Below are positions 35,746-44,717 of a stretch of 64,000 bases of DNA, piece after piece. Origin of the DNA: Pseudomonadota bacterium (lineage in GTDB: Bacteria > Pseudomonadota > Alphaproteobacteria > SP197). Within the stretch, counting starts at the first letter, position 1, and each line of letters begins with the position of its first letter. The stretch lies in NCBI GenBank assembly GCA_039028155.1, contig JBCCIS010000010.1, positions 62,001-126,000 on the forward strand, read 5' to 3'. The notes below the pieces were generated by a model. It made no database searches. It saw only the letters and a program-made list of their open reading frames with translations, and was not told the DNA's origin. The position numbers and the translations under genes are program-made.

Positions 35746-36290
35746 GCGATAAAGATATCGATCACGGTTCCGATAATGACCATGGCGGCGGCAAACGAAA
35801 CCGTCGTCTCCAATGCGACACGGGCGACGAGCCAGCCGTACCAGAGTGTCACCAGAAACAGGATGAACTCGACAAAGCCGCTGATTTGCTCGCCGAGGAT
35901 ACCGACACGAACCAGCACTTCGAATACCAGGTAAACAAGGGCGACTAGACCTCCGGCCCAGTTGCGCGCGACGATATAGGGGACATAGGTCCTGCCGTAC
36001 CCCATGGGCCGCACGATGAGCGCGGCGACGACCGGAAAGACGATCCAGCTCGCCACATAGGCCAGCCCGCCGACGAGCACCACGACGAGAAGATTGGGCG
36101 GAGCCTCCAACGTGGCGACGTGATAGCCGAAACCCAGAATGAACGTCGGCAGGGCAATGACGGCAGCGAAGAACGAGCGCCAGAAACCGTCCATGCTGGT
36201 GTCGAACCAGCTCATGGCGTCGGCATCCATGCGGAACAGGCGCCAGGCACCGAAGAGCGACGAGGAAATCTCGGCGCGATCGGGGATCAC
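35721..36290 (-). CDS. Conserved integral membrane protein, unknown function
   Basis: This 189-residue protein has about five predicted helices ([77 protein letters not shown] and a C-terminal helix). An N-terminal amphipathic/cytosolic part reads [15 protein letters not shown] cannot assign a family. The GTG start overlaps the dapE stop by 4 bp, so it is coupled to lysine/peptidoglycan biosynthesis. An ATG at 36230 would trim the N-terminus by 20 residues. Confidence 0.75.
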   Translation of the reverse strand: MIPDRAEISSSLFGAWRLFRMDADAMSWFDTSMDGFWRSFFAAVIALPTFILGFGYHVATLEAPPNLLVVVLVGGLAYVASWIVFPVVAALIVRPMGYGRTYVPYIVARNWAGGLVALVYLVFEVLVRVGILGEQISGFVEFILFLVTLWYGWLVARVALETTVSFAAAMVIIGTVIDIFIAYLLFSAV

Positions 36291-37432
36291 GGGTTGAAGT
36301 ACCGTTTGAGGACAGCGTGGTAGACGTCGGTGAGCCGCACGAGGTCGTCAACGGCGACCCGTTCGTCGACCTTGTGCATGGTCTGGCCGACCAGGCCGAA
36401 CTCGGCGACCGGACAATAGTCCTTGATGAACCGTGCGTCGGACGTGCCGCCGGTGGTGCTGTATTCCGGCCGCTCGCCGAGCACCGCTTCGGCGGCATCG
36501 GCGATCACCACGGCGAACTCGTCGGGCTGGCGCAGAAAGGATTCGCCGGAGACGCTGACATCAAGCTCGACAGCGTCGCCGGCCTCCCGGCACAGGCCCT
36601 CAAGCCACGCCGTCAGCGACGCGCCGGTGTGGCAGTCGTTGAAGCGAATATTAAGACCGGCCGAGGCCTTGGCGGGGATCACATTGGTCGCGGCATTACC
36701 GACATCGACCGTCGTGACGGCCAGCGTTGACGGTTGGAAGTGCTCGCTGCCGCCGTCCAGTTCGGATTTTATGATCGTGTCGAGTAGGCCGACCAATCGG
36801 TTGATCGGGTTGTCGGCCAGGTGCGGGTAGGCCGAGTGGCCCTGTGTTCCGTTGACCGTGATGCGCGCGTTGAGCGAGCCGCGCCGGCCGACCTTGATCA
36901 TTTCGCCCAGCCGTGTCGGGTTGGTCGGCTCGCCGACCAGGCACGCATCGATGCGTTCGCCGCGCTCGGCGAGCCACTCGAGAACCTTGCGCGTGCCGTT
37001 CACGGCCGGGCCTTCCTCGTCGCCGGTGATCAAAAGGCTGATGCTGACATCGTGCTCGGCTTCGGCAAGGAAACGATCGGTGGCGGCGACAAAGCAGGCG
37101 ATGGCGCCTTTCATGTCGCAGGCGCCGCGTCCGATCAAATTACCGTCCTTGAGCGCGGCGTCGAACGGATCGACGGACCACTCGGCCGTATCGCCGGGCG
37201 GCACCACGTCGGTGTGGCCGGCGAAACAGAAGTTTCGCCCGCTATCGCCGCGCCTGGCGTAAAGATTGTCGACCGGGTCCGTCCCCGGTTCTTCGAACGG
37301 CAGCCGGTGGCAGATGAAGCCGAGGCCCTCGAGCGCCTCCTGCAGCACATCCAGCGCGCCCGCATCGGCCGGCGTAACGCTCGGCCGACGTATCATGTCG
37401 GCCGCCAGTGTTATGGCGTCGATGGTTGCCAT
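36287..37432 (-). CDS. dapE: Succinyl-diaminopimelate desuccinylase
   Basis: This 381-residue M20 metallopeptidase-fold enzyme has the zinc ligand motifs [19 protein letters not shown] and [12 protein letters not shown], and the C-terminal [11 protein letters not shown] loop typical of DapE. It releases succinate from N-succinyl-LL-diaminopimelate in the lysine and meso-DAP pathway. Directly abuts dapD (1-bp spacing) and overlaps the membrane protein downstream. Confidence 0.95.
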   Translation of the reverse strand: MATIDAITLAADMIRRPSVTPADAGALDVLQEALEGLGFICHRLPFEEPGTDPVDNLYARRGDSGRNFCFAGHTDVVPPGDTAEWSVDPFDAALKDGNLIGRGACDMKGAIACFVAATDRFLAEAEHDVSISLLITGDEEGPAVNGTRKVLEWLAERGERIDACLVGEPTNPTRLGEMIKVGRRGSLNARITVNGTQGHSAYPHLADNPINRLVGLLDTIIKSELDGGSEHFQPSTLAVTTVDVGNAATNVIPAKASAGLNIRFNDCHTGASLTAWLEGLCREAGDAVELDVSVSGESFLRQPDEFAVVIADAAEAVLGERPEYSTTGGTSDARFIKDYCPVAEFGLVGQTMHKVDERVAVDDLVRLTDVYHAVLKRYFNP

Positions 37433-38263
37433 TTAGCTGCGAAGCAGCTCGTTGATCGACGTCTTTGCCCGGGTCTTTTCGTCGACGCGTTTGATAATGA
37501 CGGCACAATAGAGCGACGGTGCACCCTGGTCCTTGGCCGGCAACGTGCCAGGCACAACGACGGAGTAGGCGGGGACGCGGCCCATGAAGATCTCACCGGA
37601 CGTTCGGTCGACGATTTTGGTCGAGGCGCCGATGAAGACGCCCATCGATAACACCGAGCCGGTTTCGACGATCACGCCCTCGACCACCTCGCTGCGCGCG
37701 CCGATGAAGCAGTTGTCCTCGATAATCACCGGGGCGGCCTGCAGGGGTTCCAGAACGCCGCCGAGGCCTGCGCCGCCTGAGATGTGGCAGTTCTTGCCGA
37801 CCTGGGCGCAGCTTCCCACCGTCGCCCACGTGTCGACCATGGTGCCGACATCGACATAGGCGCCGATGTTGACGAAGCAGGGCATCAGGACGACGTCGGG
37901 CGCGATAAAGGCGGCGTGACGCACGATGGCATGCGGCACCGCGCGGAAACCGGCGTTGTTGAAGCGGTTGGCGTCCCAGTCCTCGAACTTGTTGTCGACC
38001 TTGTCCCACCAGCTTGCGTTGTAACCGGGCGCGCCGGGGACGATCTTGTTGGGTGTCAGCCGAAACGACAGCAGCACGGCCTTTTTCAGCCACTCGTTGA
38101 CGGTCCAACCGTTGTCGCCCGGCTCGGCGACGCGGCGCTGGCCGTTATCGAGCAGTTTGAGGCTTTCCTGGATGGCGTCGCGGGTTTCGCCCTTGGTTCC
38201 GGGATTGACGTTCGTCCGGTCTTCCCAGGCGGCGTCGATGGCCTTGATCAGGTCGTCAGACAA
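37433..38263 (-). CDS. dapD: 2,3,4,5-tetrahydropyridine-2,6-dicarboxylate N-succinyltransferase
   Basis: This 276-residue left-handed beta-helix enzyme transfers succinate from succinyl-CoA in lysine/DAP synthesis. Motifs include [19 protein letters not shown], the hexapeptide coil region [20 protein letters not shown] and [15 protein letters not shown]. The start was set at TTG 38263 because AAGGAG lies 8 nt upstream and the family begins at about this point ([12 protein letters not shown]); the ATG at 38323 would add 20 unrelated residues. Confidence 0.94.
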   Translation of the reverse strand: MSDDLIKAIDAAWEDRTNVNPGTKGETRDAIQESLKLLDNGQRRVAEPGDNGWTVNEWLKKAVLLSFRLTPNKIVPGAPGYNASWWDKVDNKFEDWDANRFNNAGFRAVPHAIVRHAAFIAPDVVLMPCFVNIGAYVDVGTMVDTWATVGSCAQVGKNCHISGGAGLGGVLEPLQAAPVIIEDNCFIGARSEVVEGVIVETGSVLSMGVFIGASTKIVDRTSGEIFMGRVPAYSVVVPGTLPAKDQGAPSLYCAVIIKRVDEKTRAKTSINELLRS

Positions 38264-38319
38264 GCTTCGGTCTCCTTTATCGCAAAGGCGGTTCCGAGAT
38301 ACCTGAGCGGCAGGCGATG

Positions 38320-39012
38320 TCAACTACGCGCGAGCGCTGCCGAAAGATCAACCAGCCAGGGTGTCAGGTCTTCGGTGATGTGATCGATGTGGCCGTCGCG
38401 ATGCCCGTCGCTTGCCCAGGCGCTCTCGCCGCGCACCCACACCGTGGTCATGCCGAGTGCTTTGGCCGGTGCCAGGTTGCGCGCGATATCCTCGAACATG
38501 GCCGCCGAGCGTGGCGCGATAGCATGGCGGCTGACCATACTCTCATAGACCACGTGTTCGGGTTTCGGAATGTAGTCCGACGCCACGATATCGAAGATGC
38601 CTTCGAAATGGTGCGCAATGCCCAGGCGTTCGGTAACCCGCTCGGCGTGCGGCACATCGCCGTTGGTGAAGATCAGTTTGCGTCCGGGAAGACCATCCAG
38701 CGCCGCGTCAAGCGTGGGGTCCTCCGGGATGATCGTGTAGTCGATGTCGTGGACATAGGCCAGGTAGTCCTCGGGATCGCACTCGTGCAGCGCGACCAGA
38801 CCATTCAGCGTCGTGCCGTGACTCTGGAAGTATGCTTTCTGAAGGCGCCGCGCCTCATCGTGAGGGATCTCAAGCAAGCGCGCGACGTAGTTCGTGATGC
38901 GCACATCGACCTGATCGAACAGGCCGTGACGGGCGTGGTACAGCGTGTTGTCCAGGTCGAAGACCCAGGTGTCGACATGGCCGAAGCCGCCTTCGGCTGG
39001 TGCGCTGCTCAT
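38320..39012 (-). CDS. Pyrimidine 5'-nucleotidase (SDT1-like HAD hydrolase)
   Basis: This 230-residue HAD-superfamily phosphatase has motif [11 protein letters not shown], motif II LIFTNGD, a Lys in [12 protein letters not shown] and the acidic motif [13 protein letters not shown]. It is the SDT1/Phm8-like group that dephosphorylates pyrimidine and related nucleotides. The start is the ATG at 39012, which overlaps argB's stop by 4 bp. Its location between argB and dapD is a recurrent alphaproteobacterial order. Confidence 0.85.
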   Translation of the reverse strand: MSSAPAEGGFGHVDTWVFDLDNTLYHARHGLFDQVDVRITNYVARLLEIPHDEARRLQKAYFQSHGTTLNGLVALHECDPEDYLAYVHDIDYTIIPEDPTLDAALDGLPGRKLIFTNGDVPHAERVTERLGIAHHFEGIFDIVASDYIPKPEHVVYESMVSRHAIAPRSAAMFEDIARNLAPAKALGMTTVWVRGESAWASDGHRDGHIDHITEDLTPWLVDLSAALARS

Positions 39013-39929
39013 AGTGTGATTTTGGTGCCCGTGCCGTCCTGGGTGAAGAGCTCCAGCAACAGGACGTGGGGCACCCGGCCGTCCAGGATGTGTGCCGCCT
39101 CGACGCCGCCTTCCATCGCGTGCAGGCATGTCTCCAGCTTGGGGATCATGCCGCCTGTGATCGCGCTGGTCTTGAAGAGGCGATTGGCCTCGTCGCGGGT
39201 CATTTCCGAGATCAGCTCGCCTTCGCCGTTCATGACGCCCGCGATATCGGTCAGCATCAGGAGTTTGGAGGCGTTCACCGCCTCGGCGATGGCGCCGGCC
39301 GCCGTGTCGGCATTGATGTTATAGGTTTTGCCGTTGCTGCCGACACCGATCGGCGCGATCACCGGAATGGCGTCGGACCCTTCGAATATCTTGAAGACAT
39401 CGGCATTCACCTTCTGCGGTTCGCCGACATAACCGAGGTCGAGGATCTTTTCGATATTGGAATCGGGGTCGCGCTTGGTGCGGCGCAGCTTGCGGGCCTC
39501 GATCAGGCGTCCGTCTTTGCCGGACAAGCCGATCGCCTTGCCGCCTGCCTCGTTGATCGAGGTCACGATATGCTTGTTGATCGAGCCGGCCAACACCATC
39601 TCGACGATGTCGACGGACTCCTGGTCGGTCACGCGCAGACCATCGACGAACTCAGACTGAATATTGACCCGCTTCAGCATTTCGCCGATCTGCGGGCCAC
39701 CGCCATGGACCACGATCGGGTTGACGCCGACCTGTTTGATCAAGACGACATCGCGGGCGAAATCGCTGGCCAATTCGTCATCACCCATGGCATTGCCGCC
39801 GTACTTGATGACAAACGTATGGCCGGAAAAGGCGCGCAGATAAGGCAGCGCTTCCATCAGCGTGCTGGCGGTGCGCAGCCAGTGCTTGGTCTCACCGATA
39901 TTCTTGTCGTCGACTTTGCGTATTTTCAT
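39009..39929 (-). CDS. argB: Acetylglutamate kinase
   Basis: This 306-residue kinase phosphorylates N-acetylglutamate in arginine synthesis. Motifs are FVIKYGGNAMGDDEL (Lys/Gly ATP loop), VVHGGGPQIGEML and NINADTAAGAIAEAVNASKLLMLTD. The N-terminal helix (HWLRTASTLMEALPYLRAF) is the segment seen in arginine-sensitive hexameric kinases, so feedback by arginine is likely. Overlaps the downstream nucleotidase gene. Confidence 0.95.
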   Translation of the reverse strand: MKIRKVDDKNIGETKHWLRTASTLMEALPYLRAFSGHTFVIKYGGNAMGDDELASDFARDVVLIKQVGVNPIVVHGGGPQIGEMLKRVNIQSEFVDGLRVTDQESVDIVEMVLAGSINKHIVTSINEAGGKAIGLSGKDGRLIEARKLRRTKRDPDSNIEKILDLGYVGEPQKVNADVFKIFEGSDAIPVIAPIGVGSNGKTYNINADTAAGAIAEAVNASKLLMLTDIAGVMNGEGELISEMTRDEANRLFKTSAITGGMIPKLETCLHAMEGGVEAAHILDGRVPHVLLLELFTQDGTGTKITL

Positions 39930-39940
39930 CGCGGGGTACT

Positions 39941-40594
39941 TTAGGTCAGGGCGGGGGCGTCGGCCAGCGCCGCGAACTCAGCGCGCAGCTCGGCAATGCC
40001 AAGCCCTTTGGCAGCGCTCGTGGTAACGACCGACGAGATCGCCGCCGGCCGGCGCGCGATGGCATCGCCGATCTCCGCCAGGCGCTTGTCGCGCTCGGCG
40101 GCTTTGACCTTGTCGCCTTTCGTCAGCACGATCTGATAGGGCGCGGCGACCGCGTCCAGAAAGTCCATGGCTTCGATGTCGTTGGCCATCAGACCGCGCC
40201 GGGCGTCGATCAGCAGGGCGACGCGCCTGAGCGTCTGGCGGTTCTCCAGATAGAAACGAATGGTCTCGGCCCAGCGCGCCATGTCGGTCTTGCCGGCGCG
40301 GGCGTAGCCGTAACCCGGCAGGTCGACGAGCCGAAGCTGGGCGCCCAGATCGAAAAAGATCACCAGACGCGTGCGTCCCGGCGTTTGCGACGTCCGTGCC
40401 AGGTTCTTGCGCCGCGTCAAGGCGTTGATCAGCGACGACTTGCCGACATTGGAGCGGCCGGCGAAGGCGATCTCCGGCAGGCCCGGCGGCGGCAGTTCCG
40501 CGGGCACCGACGCGGCGGCCTCGAAGTCGCAAGGCCGTTCGAACAGCAGGCGGCCGCGTTCAAGCCTGGCATTGTCGTCGTTGCTATCGGTCAT
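39941..40594 (-). CDS. engB: Ribosome biogenesis GTP-binding protein EngB/YsxC
   Basis: This 217-residue TrmE-Era-EngA-EngB-type GTPase has G1 FAGRSNVGKSSLINAL, G3 VDLPGYGYA and G4 VLTKGDK. It takes part in late 50S assembly. An N-terminal acidic segment precedes the GTPase domain. It lies between yidC and argB, 11 bp upstream of argB. Confidence 0.94.
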   Translation of the reverse strand: MTDSNDDNARLERGRLLFERPCDFEAAASVPAELPPPGLPEIAFAGRSNVGKSSLINALTRRKNLARTSQTPGRTRLVIFFDLGAQLRLVDLPGYGYARAGKTDMARWAETIRFYLENRQTLRRVALLIDARRGLMANDIEAMDFLDAVAAPYQIVLTKGDKVKAAERDKRLAEIGDAIARRPAAISSVVTTSAAKGLGIAELRAEFAALADAPALT

Positions 40595-40619
40595 GGCCCG
40601 TCGCGGCCCGGTCCGTGGT

Positions 40620-42389
40620 TCAGGAAACGCCCATGCGCTTCATGATGAACCATTGCTGGGCAATCGACAGCAAGTTGTTCCACGTCCAGTAGATCACCAG
40701 CCCGGCCGGGAAGGTGTTGAAGATGAACAGGAAGAAGATCGGCATCAGCATGAAGATGCGGGCCTGCATGGGGTCAGGCGGCTGCGGGCTGATCTTTTGC
40801 TGCAGATACATGGTGCCGGCCATCAAAAGCGGCCAGGCGCCGATCGAGACGAGAGCCGGCAGGTAGTCCGGTGAGAAGGGCAAGAGGCCGAACAGGTTCA
40901 GGATCGATGTCGGGTCGGGTGCCGAGAGGTCGGAGATCCAGCCATAGAACGGTGCGTGACGCATTTCGATGGTGACGAACAGCACCTTATAGAGCGCGAA
41001 GAAGACGGGTATCTGAATCAAGATCGGCAGACAGCCGGAAGCCGGATTGACCTTCTCCTTCTTGTACATGGCCATCAGTTCCTGCTGCATCTTCTGCTTG
41101 TCGTCTTTGTAGCGCTCGCGCAGCCGCTTCATCTCCGGCGCCAGTTTGCGCATCTTGCTCATGGCCTTGTAGGACTTGTTGGCCAGCGGGAAGAAGATCA
41201 GCTTGATGACGACGGTCAGCAGCAGAATGGCAAGTCCGAAGTTGCCCAGCAGATCCTTGAAGAAAAGCAGGACGAAGAAGATCGGTTTGGTCAGGAAGTA
41301 GAACCAGCCGAAATCGACGGCGCGGTCGAACAACGGAATGTTGAGGGTCTCGGCATAAGCGTCGAGCAGGGTGACCACCTTGGCGCCGGCAAACAGGTGA
41401 TCGGTGACCTCGGCCGACCCGCCGGCGGGGATCTGGATCCCCTCGCGCAGGAAATCGGCCTGATAGGTGTCGAGGTTGCCGAATTTGAGGTCGTGAACGA
41501 AGCGCCCGTCAAAGGACTGGGTTTGGTCCGGCACCAGCGCCGCCAGCCAGTACTTGTCGGTGATACCAATCCAGCCGCTGGTCGACTTGTAGTCAATCCT
41601 GCCGCCGTCTTCGTCGATCACGTCGTCATAGTCGATTTCGGTCAGGGTCTCGTCAAAAACGCCGATTAGGCCTTCATGCAGAATGTAAAAGCCCAGAGTC
41701 TCGGGCGTGCCGTATCGGTTGACCAGGCCATAGGGAAACAGCGTGACCTGGCTGCCGGAGTTGTTGGTCACCGACTGGGTGACGGTGAACATGTAATTCT
41801 CGTCCACCGATATAGCCCGCTGGAAGACAAGGCCTTCACCGTTGTCCCAGGTCAGGTTCAGCGGCGAACCCGGTGTCAGCTCCGTGTCGGAGGTCTGCCA
41901 GACCGTGTCGTTTGTTGGGACCTTGACGTTCTCGTCCTGGGCCAGCCAGCCGAACTCCGCCCAATAGGCGTCCGGGCCGCCAACCGGCGAGAACAACGTC
42001 ACCTCCGGTGACGAGGGACTAACCGTCTCGCGGTACTTCCTCAGGGTCAGGTCGTCGAACTTGCCGCCGCTTAAGGAAACCGAACCGTGTAGGCTGGGCG
42101 TCTCGATCGTGATGCGCGCGCTTTCGGCGAGCGCTTCGTCGCGCGTCACCATCGTGTCCGGGTCGGGCGTCGTCACCGCCGGCAGCTCGGCTTCGCTCGT
42201 GTCCCCGGTCGTCGCCGTGCTGACATCTGGCAGAACGGCATCAGACTGTTCGGTCTGCGCCTCGGTCTGTTGCTGCTCTTCCAGCAGCGCCTGCTCGCGT
42301 TCCAGGCGCGGCAACTCATAGAAGAATTGATAGGCGAAGAACATCACCAGGATGATCGCCATGGCAATCCATACGTTCTTTTGATCCAT
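40620..42389 (-). CDS. yidC: Membrane protein insertase YidC
   Basis: This 589-residue YidC has an N-terminal membrane anchor (WIAMAIILVMFFAYQFFY), a low-complexity linker rich in Glu/Gln/Thr, a large periplasmic P1 beta domain (about 90-340) and the conserved five-helix insertase core. The core's cytoplasmic hairpin is MSKMRKLAPEMKRLRERYKDDKQKMQQE. It inserts membrane proteins alone or with SecYEG. Part of rpmH-rnpA-yidD-yidC-engB; yidD stops 11 bp upstream. Confidence 0.96.
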   Translation of the reverse strand: MDQKNVWIAMAIILVMFFAYQFFYELPRLEREQALLEEQQQTEAQTEQSDAVLPDVSTATTGDTSEAELPAVTTPDPDTMVTRDEALAESARITIETPSLHGSVSLSGGKFDDLTLRKYRETVSPSSPEVTLFSPVGGPDAYWAEFGWLAQDENVKVPTNDTVWQTSDTELTPGSPLNLTWDNGEGLVFQRAISVDENYMFTVTQSVTNNSGSQVTLFPYGLVNRYGTPETLGFYILHEGLIGVFDETLTEIDYDDVIDEDGGRIDYKSTSGWIGITDKYWLAALVPDQTQSFDGRFVHDLKFGNLDTYQADFLREGIQIPAGGSAEVTDHLFAGAKVVTLLDAYAETLNIPLFDRAVDFGWFYFLTKPIFFVLLFFKDLLGNFGLAILLLTVVIKLIFFPLANKSYKAMSKMRKLAPEMKRLRERYKDDKQKMQQELMAMYKKEKVNPASGCLPILIQIPVFFALYKVLFVTIEMRHAPFYGWISDLSAPDPTSILNLFGLLPFSPDYLPALVSIGAWPLLMAGTMYLQQKISPQPPDPMQARIFMLMPIFFLFIFNTFPAGLVIYWTWNNLLSIAQQWFIMKRMGVS

Positions 42390-42400
42390 GACGGCGGGTC

Positions 42401-42640
42401 CTAGCGCTTGGCCGGTGCTTTGGGCACCGGGTCATAACCATGGCCACCCCACGGGTGACAACGGGAAACTCGACGAAAGGCCAAAATGCCGCCGCGCCCG
42501 GGCCCGTGCAGGCGGACGGCATCCAGCGCGTATTCCGAGCAGGTCGGCAGGTAACGACAGGATACCGGCGTGAAGGGTGAGATGCCGTACTGGTAGAGCC
42601 GGACCAGTCCGATAATCAACCATGACGACAATCGCTTCAC
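42401..42640 (-). CDS. yidD: Membrane protein insertion efficiency factor YidD
   Basis: This 79-residue YidD has its hallmark Cys pattern (SCRYLPTCSEYALDA, then RVSRCHPWGGHGYDPVP) and an amphipathic N-terminal helix. It associates with the inner membrane and aids YidC. Start ATG overlaps the rnpA stop by 4 bp. Confidence 0.93.
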   Translation of the reverse strand: MKRLSSWLIIGLVRLYQYGISPFTPVSCRYLPTCSEYALDAVRLHGPGRGGILAFRRVSRCHPWGGHGYDPVPKAPAKR

Positions 42641-43005
42641 GCTCTTTCCCTCGACGTTCGATGGACGCGCTCCAGCGCCGTCGTCAGATCGTGGCGCAAG
42701 GCGTCAAAGGGCCGGGTCAGCATCGCCCGGCGGGCGATCATGACATAGTCCGTATGGGGCGCCGCCAGTGGGACCAGAACCTCTGTCGCCAGGGCCCTTA
42801 GTCGCCGGCGCGCCCGGTTTCGCGCCACCGCGTTGCCGACCTTGCGGCTTGCGGTGAAGCCGACCCGGCAGGCGCCATCGTCGGAATGGGCCGAATCGCG
42901 TGTCTTGGCCTGCAGAACGAGGCCAGGCGTAACAGCCTTGTTGCGGGCTGCCGCGACACGCAGAAAGTCGCTCCGCCGCTTGAGACGCGCAGGCCGGGGC
43001 GGCAT
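42637..43005 (-). CDS. rnpA: Ribonuclease P protein component
   Basis: This 122-residue RnpA, with an ATG at 43005, has the expected N-terminal RLKRRSDFLRVAAARN and the RNR signature GNAVARNRARRRLRAL. It binds the RNase P RNA and helps process tRNA 5' ends. A longer open frame runs upstream through rpmH in another frame, so the chosen start leaves only 4 bp after the rpmH stop. Confidence 0.93.
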   Translation of the reverse strand: MPPRPARLKRRSDFLRVAAARNKAVTPGLVLQAKTRDSAHSDDGACRVGFTASRKVGNAVARNRARRRLRALATEVLVPLAAPHTDYVMIARRAMLTRPFDALRHDLTTALERVHRTSRERA

Positions 43006-43009
43006 AAAA

Positions 43010-43144
43010 TCAGGCTGAGAGACGCTTGCGCCCTCTGGCGCGACGGCGAGAAAGCACCTTGCGGCCACCGACCGTTTTCATGCGCGACCGGAACCCGTGA
43101 CGACGTTTCCGGACAAGCCGGCTTGGCTGGTAAGTCCGCTTCAC
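43010..43144 (-). CDS. rpmH: 50S ribosomal protein L34
   Basis: This 44-residue very basic protein reads [20 protein letters not shown] at the start and ends GRKRLSA, the L34 signature. The start is GTG at 43144. It is the first gene of the rpmH-rnpA-yidD-yidC unit and is short enough to be missed by length-limited gene calling. A sigma-70-type promoter lies upstream. Confidence 0.95.
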   Translation of the reverse strand: MKRTYQPSRLVRKRRHGFRSRMKTVGGRKVLSRRRARGRKRLSA

Positions 43145-43202
43145 CGTTGAGTCTCCACATACTTCTAGGGTTGAGTGGTTCGCCTACGCGAACAGCCGGC
43201 GC

Positions 43203-43231
43203 TGTATAGGTGTTGGGCCTGATCGTGTCAA
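43203..43231 (-). promoter_or_regulatory. Strong sigma-70 promoter of rpmH
   Basis: On the minus strand a perfect -35 TTGACA (43231-43226) and a -10 TATACA (43208-43203) are separated by exactly 17 bp. They stand about 58 bp upstream of the rpmH GTG. Few promoters in this window approach consensus so closely, which fits a highly expressed ribosomal protein gene. Confidence 0.75.
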
Positions 43232-43399
43232 CGGCGCGCGGAGGGCCCCGGGTTGGAGCCATTTCGGCTGTTCCCAAGTGTTCACAAGCGCTTGACAGGG
43301 CCTTTCTCTTCGGCCGGCGCACCGCCATAAAGAGATGAGTACCACGCGGCATCCTCGCTGCGGTAGGTTCGTGACACGCTTGGGTGCCTGGTGAACGGT

Positions 43400-44146
43400 A
43401 TGAGCGAGAAGACGGCGGTGGGGGCCGGCAAACGGTCTCCCCTTTGGAAGCGCCTTCTACCCTTGGCCTTTTTGGTCGCGGTGCTGATCGCCTTCTTCGC
43501 TACCGGACTCAACGACTACGCCACCTTCGATACATTGAAGGAAAACCGCGAAACGCTGCTCACGTTCGTGCGCGACTACTTCGTCATCGCGATCCTGATC
43601 TACGTCTTAGGCTACGCGTTCTTGACAGCCGCTTCGGTGCCGGTCGCGTCGCTGGTGACGATTGCCGGCGGATTTCTGTTCGGCAGCTATCTCGGCACAT
43701 TCCTGACCGTGCTGGCAGCGACGATCGGCGCCACCGTGCTGTTCCTCTTGGCGCGCACCGCCTTCGGTGAAGCGCTGCAAGAGCGCGTCGGACCCTATAT
43801 CCGCCGCATGGAAGAGGGGTTTCAGGAAGACCAGGTCAACTACATGCTGTTCCTGCGTCTGGTGCCGGTCTTCCCATTCTGGGTCGTCAATCTGGCGCCC
43901 GCCTTTCTGGGCGTGTCGACGCGGGTCTTCGCGATCACGACCTTCATCGGCATCATCCCCGGCACGGCGGTCTTCACGATTGTCGGGTCCGGGTTGGGCT
44001 CGGTGTTCGACCGTGGCGAGTCATTCTCGATCGACAGTGTTCTGACCCCGGAGATTTTGGCGGCCCTGGCGGGGCTTGGTATTCTCGCCCTGGTGCCGAT
44101 CGTGGTGAAGAAGCTGAGAAAACGGCGGGCCGCATCGTCGCAATAG
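43400..44146 (+). CDS. TVP38/TMEM64 (VTT domain) membrane protein
   Basis: This about 248-residue VTT/DedA-like protein has helices including LAFLVAVLIAFFATGL, FVIAILIYVLGYAFLTAASVP and GGFLFGSYLGTFLTVLAATIG. The core motif NYMLFLRLVPVFPFWVVNL ends in a conserved LR.VP..P signature. A terminal Lys/Arg tail is cytosolic. VTT proteins are linked to lipid scrambling and membrane homeostasis. GTG at 43391 is an alternative start. It heads a cluster with an exported protein and an FAD oxidoreductase. Confidence 0.85.
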   Translation: MSEKTAVGAGKRSPLWKRLLPLAFLVAVLIAFFATGLNDYATFDTLKENRETLLTFVRDYFVIAILIYVLGYAFLTAASVPVASLVTIAGGFLFGSYLGTFLTVLAATIGATVLFLLARTAFGEALQERVGPYIRRMEEGFQEDQVNYMLFLRLVPVFPFWVVNLAPAFLGVSTRVFAITTFIGIIPGTAVFTIVGSGLGSVFDRGESFSIDSVLTPEILAALAGLGILALVPIVVKKLRKRRAASSQ

Positions 44147-44210
44147 CGGCGCGCCAATCGAGGGGGCGGCGAGGGCGTGGTCCTGGCAAGTTTAATGGAG
44201 GAAACCTGCT

Positions 44211-44678
44211 ATGAACTGGAAGACGAGCGGAATCGCCGCTGGACTGGCTGCCGCGGGCCTGGCTCTTGGACTGACGGCCCATGCGGCAGAAGAGCCGACC
44301 GTCATCGAGCTGACCCAGACGGGCTGTCAGTTTGTAGAGTCAGAGAACAGTATCGATCGTGGCTTCGCGCCGACCGAAAAGGCCGACTGCGAAGCGATCA
44401 ACAGCGAATCCGGCGAACAGCGACTCTCAGAGGCCGAGCCTCTTCGGCTCAGCCCCGGCAGTTACGTTTTTCGCGTCACCAACGAAGACGTGCCCTACAT
44501 GCTGGGTTTCTATTTGAGAGCCGAGAGTGTGATCGAACGTCCTTTCCTGCCGTCGACGTCGGGCGGTGGCCTGCATGAGGGCGTGACCCAGGACTACGCA
44601 ATCGAGTTGGAGGAGGGCGAGTACGTTTATTCATGCCCGCTGAACACCACACCCGATTACGTCCTGATCGTCGAATAG
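44211..44678 (+). CDS. Exported cupredoxin-like protein without obvious copper ligands
   Basis: This 155-residue protein has a signal peptide (GIAAGLAAAGLALGLTAHAA) and a likely beta-rich domain. The segments SPGSYVFRVTNEDVPYMLGFYLRAE and LEEGEYVYSCPLNTTPDYVLIVE suggest a cupredoxin or plastocyanin-like Greek key. The usual Cys-His-Met ligand loop is not evident: one Cys in SCPLN has no downstream His. Function is unknown. It lies between the VTT gene (64 bp) and the FAD oxidoreductase (39 bp). Confidence 0.65.
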   Translation: MNWKTSGIAAGLAAAGLALGLTAHAAEEPTVIELTQTGCQFVESENSIDRGFAPTEKADCEAINSESGEQRLSEAEPLRLSPGSYVFRVTNEDVPYMLGFYLRAESVIERPFLPSTSGGGLHEGVTQDYAIELEEGEYVYSCPLNTTPDYVLIVE

Positions 44679-44717
44679 GCGACGGGGTCCAGGTGGATTT
44701 GTTCGAGGTGGTCGAAC

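Noticed and set aside
43145-43399. Chromosome origin near rpmH
   Set aside because: No cluster of DnaA-box-like TTATCCACA sequences or AT-rich unwinding region, and no dnaA or dnaN. In alphaproteobacteria the origin is often elsewhere.
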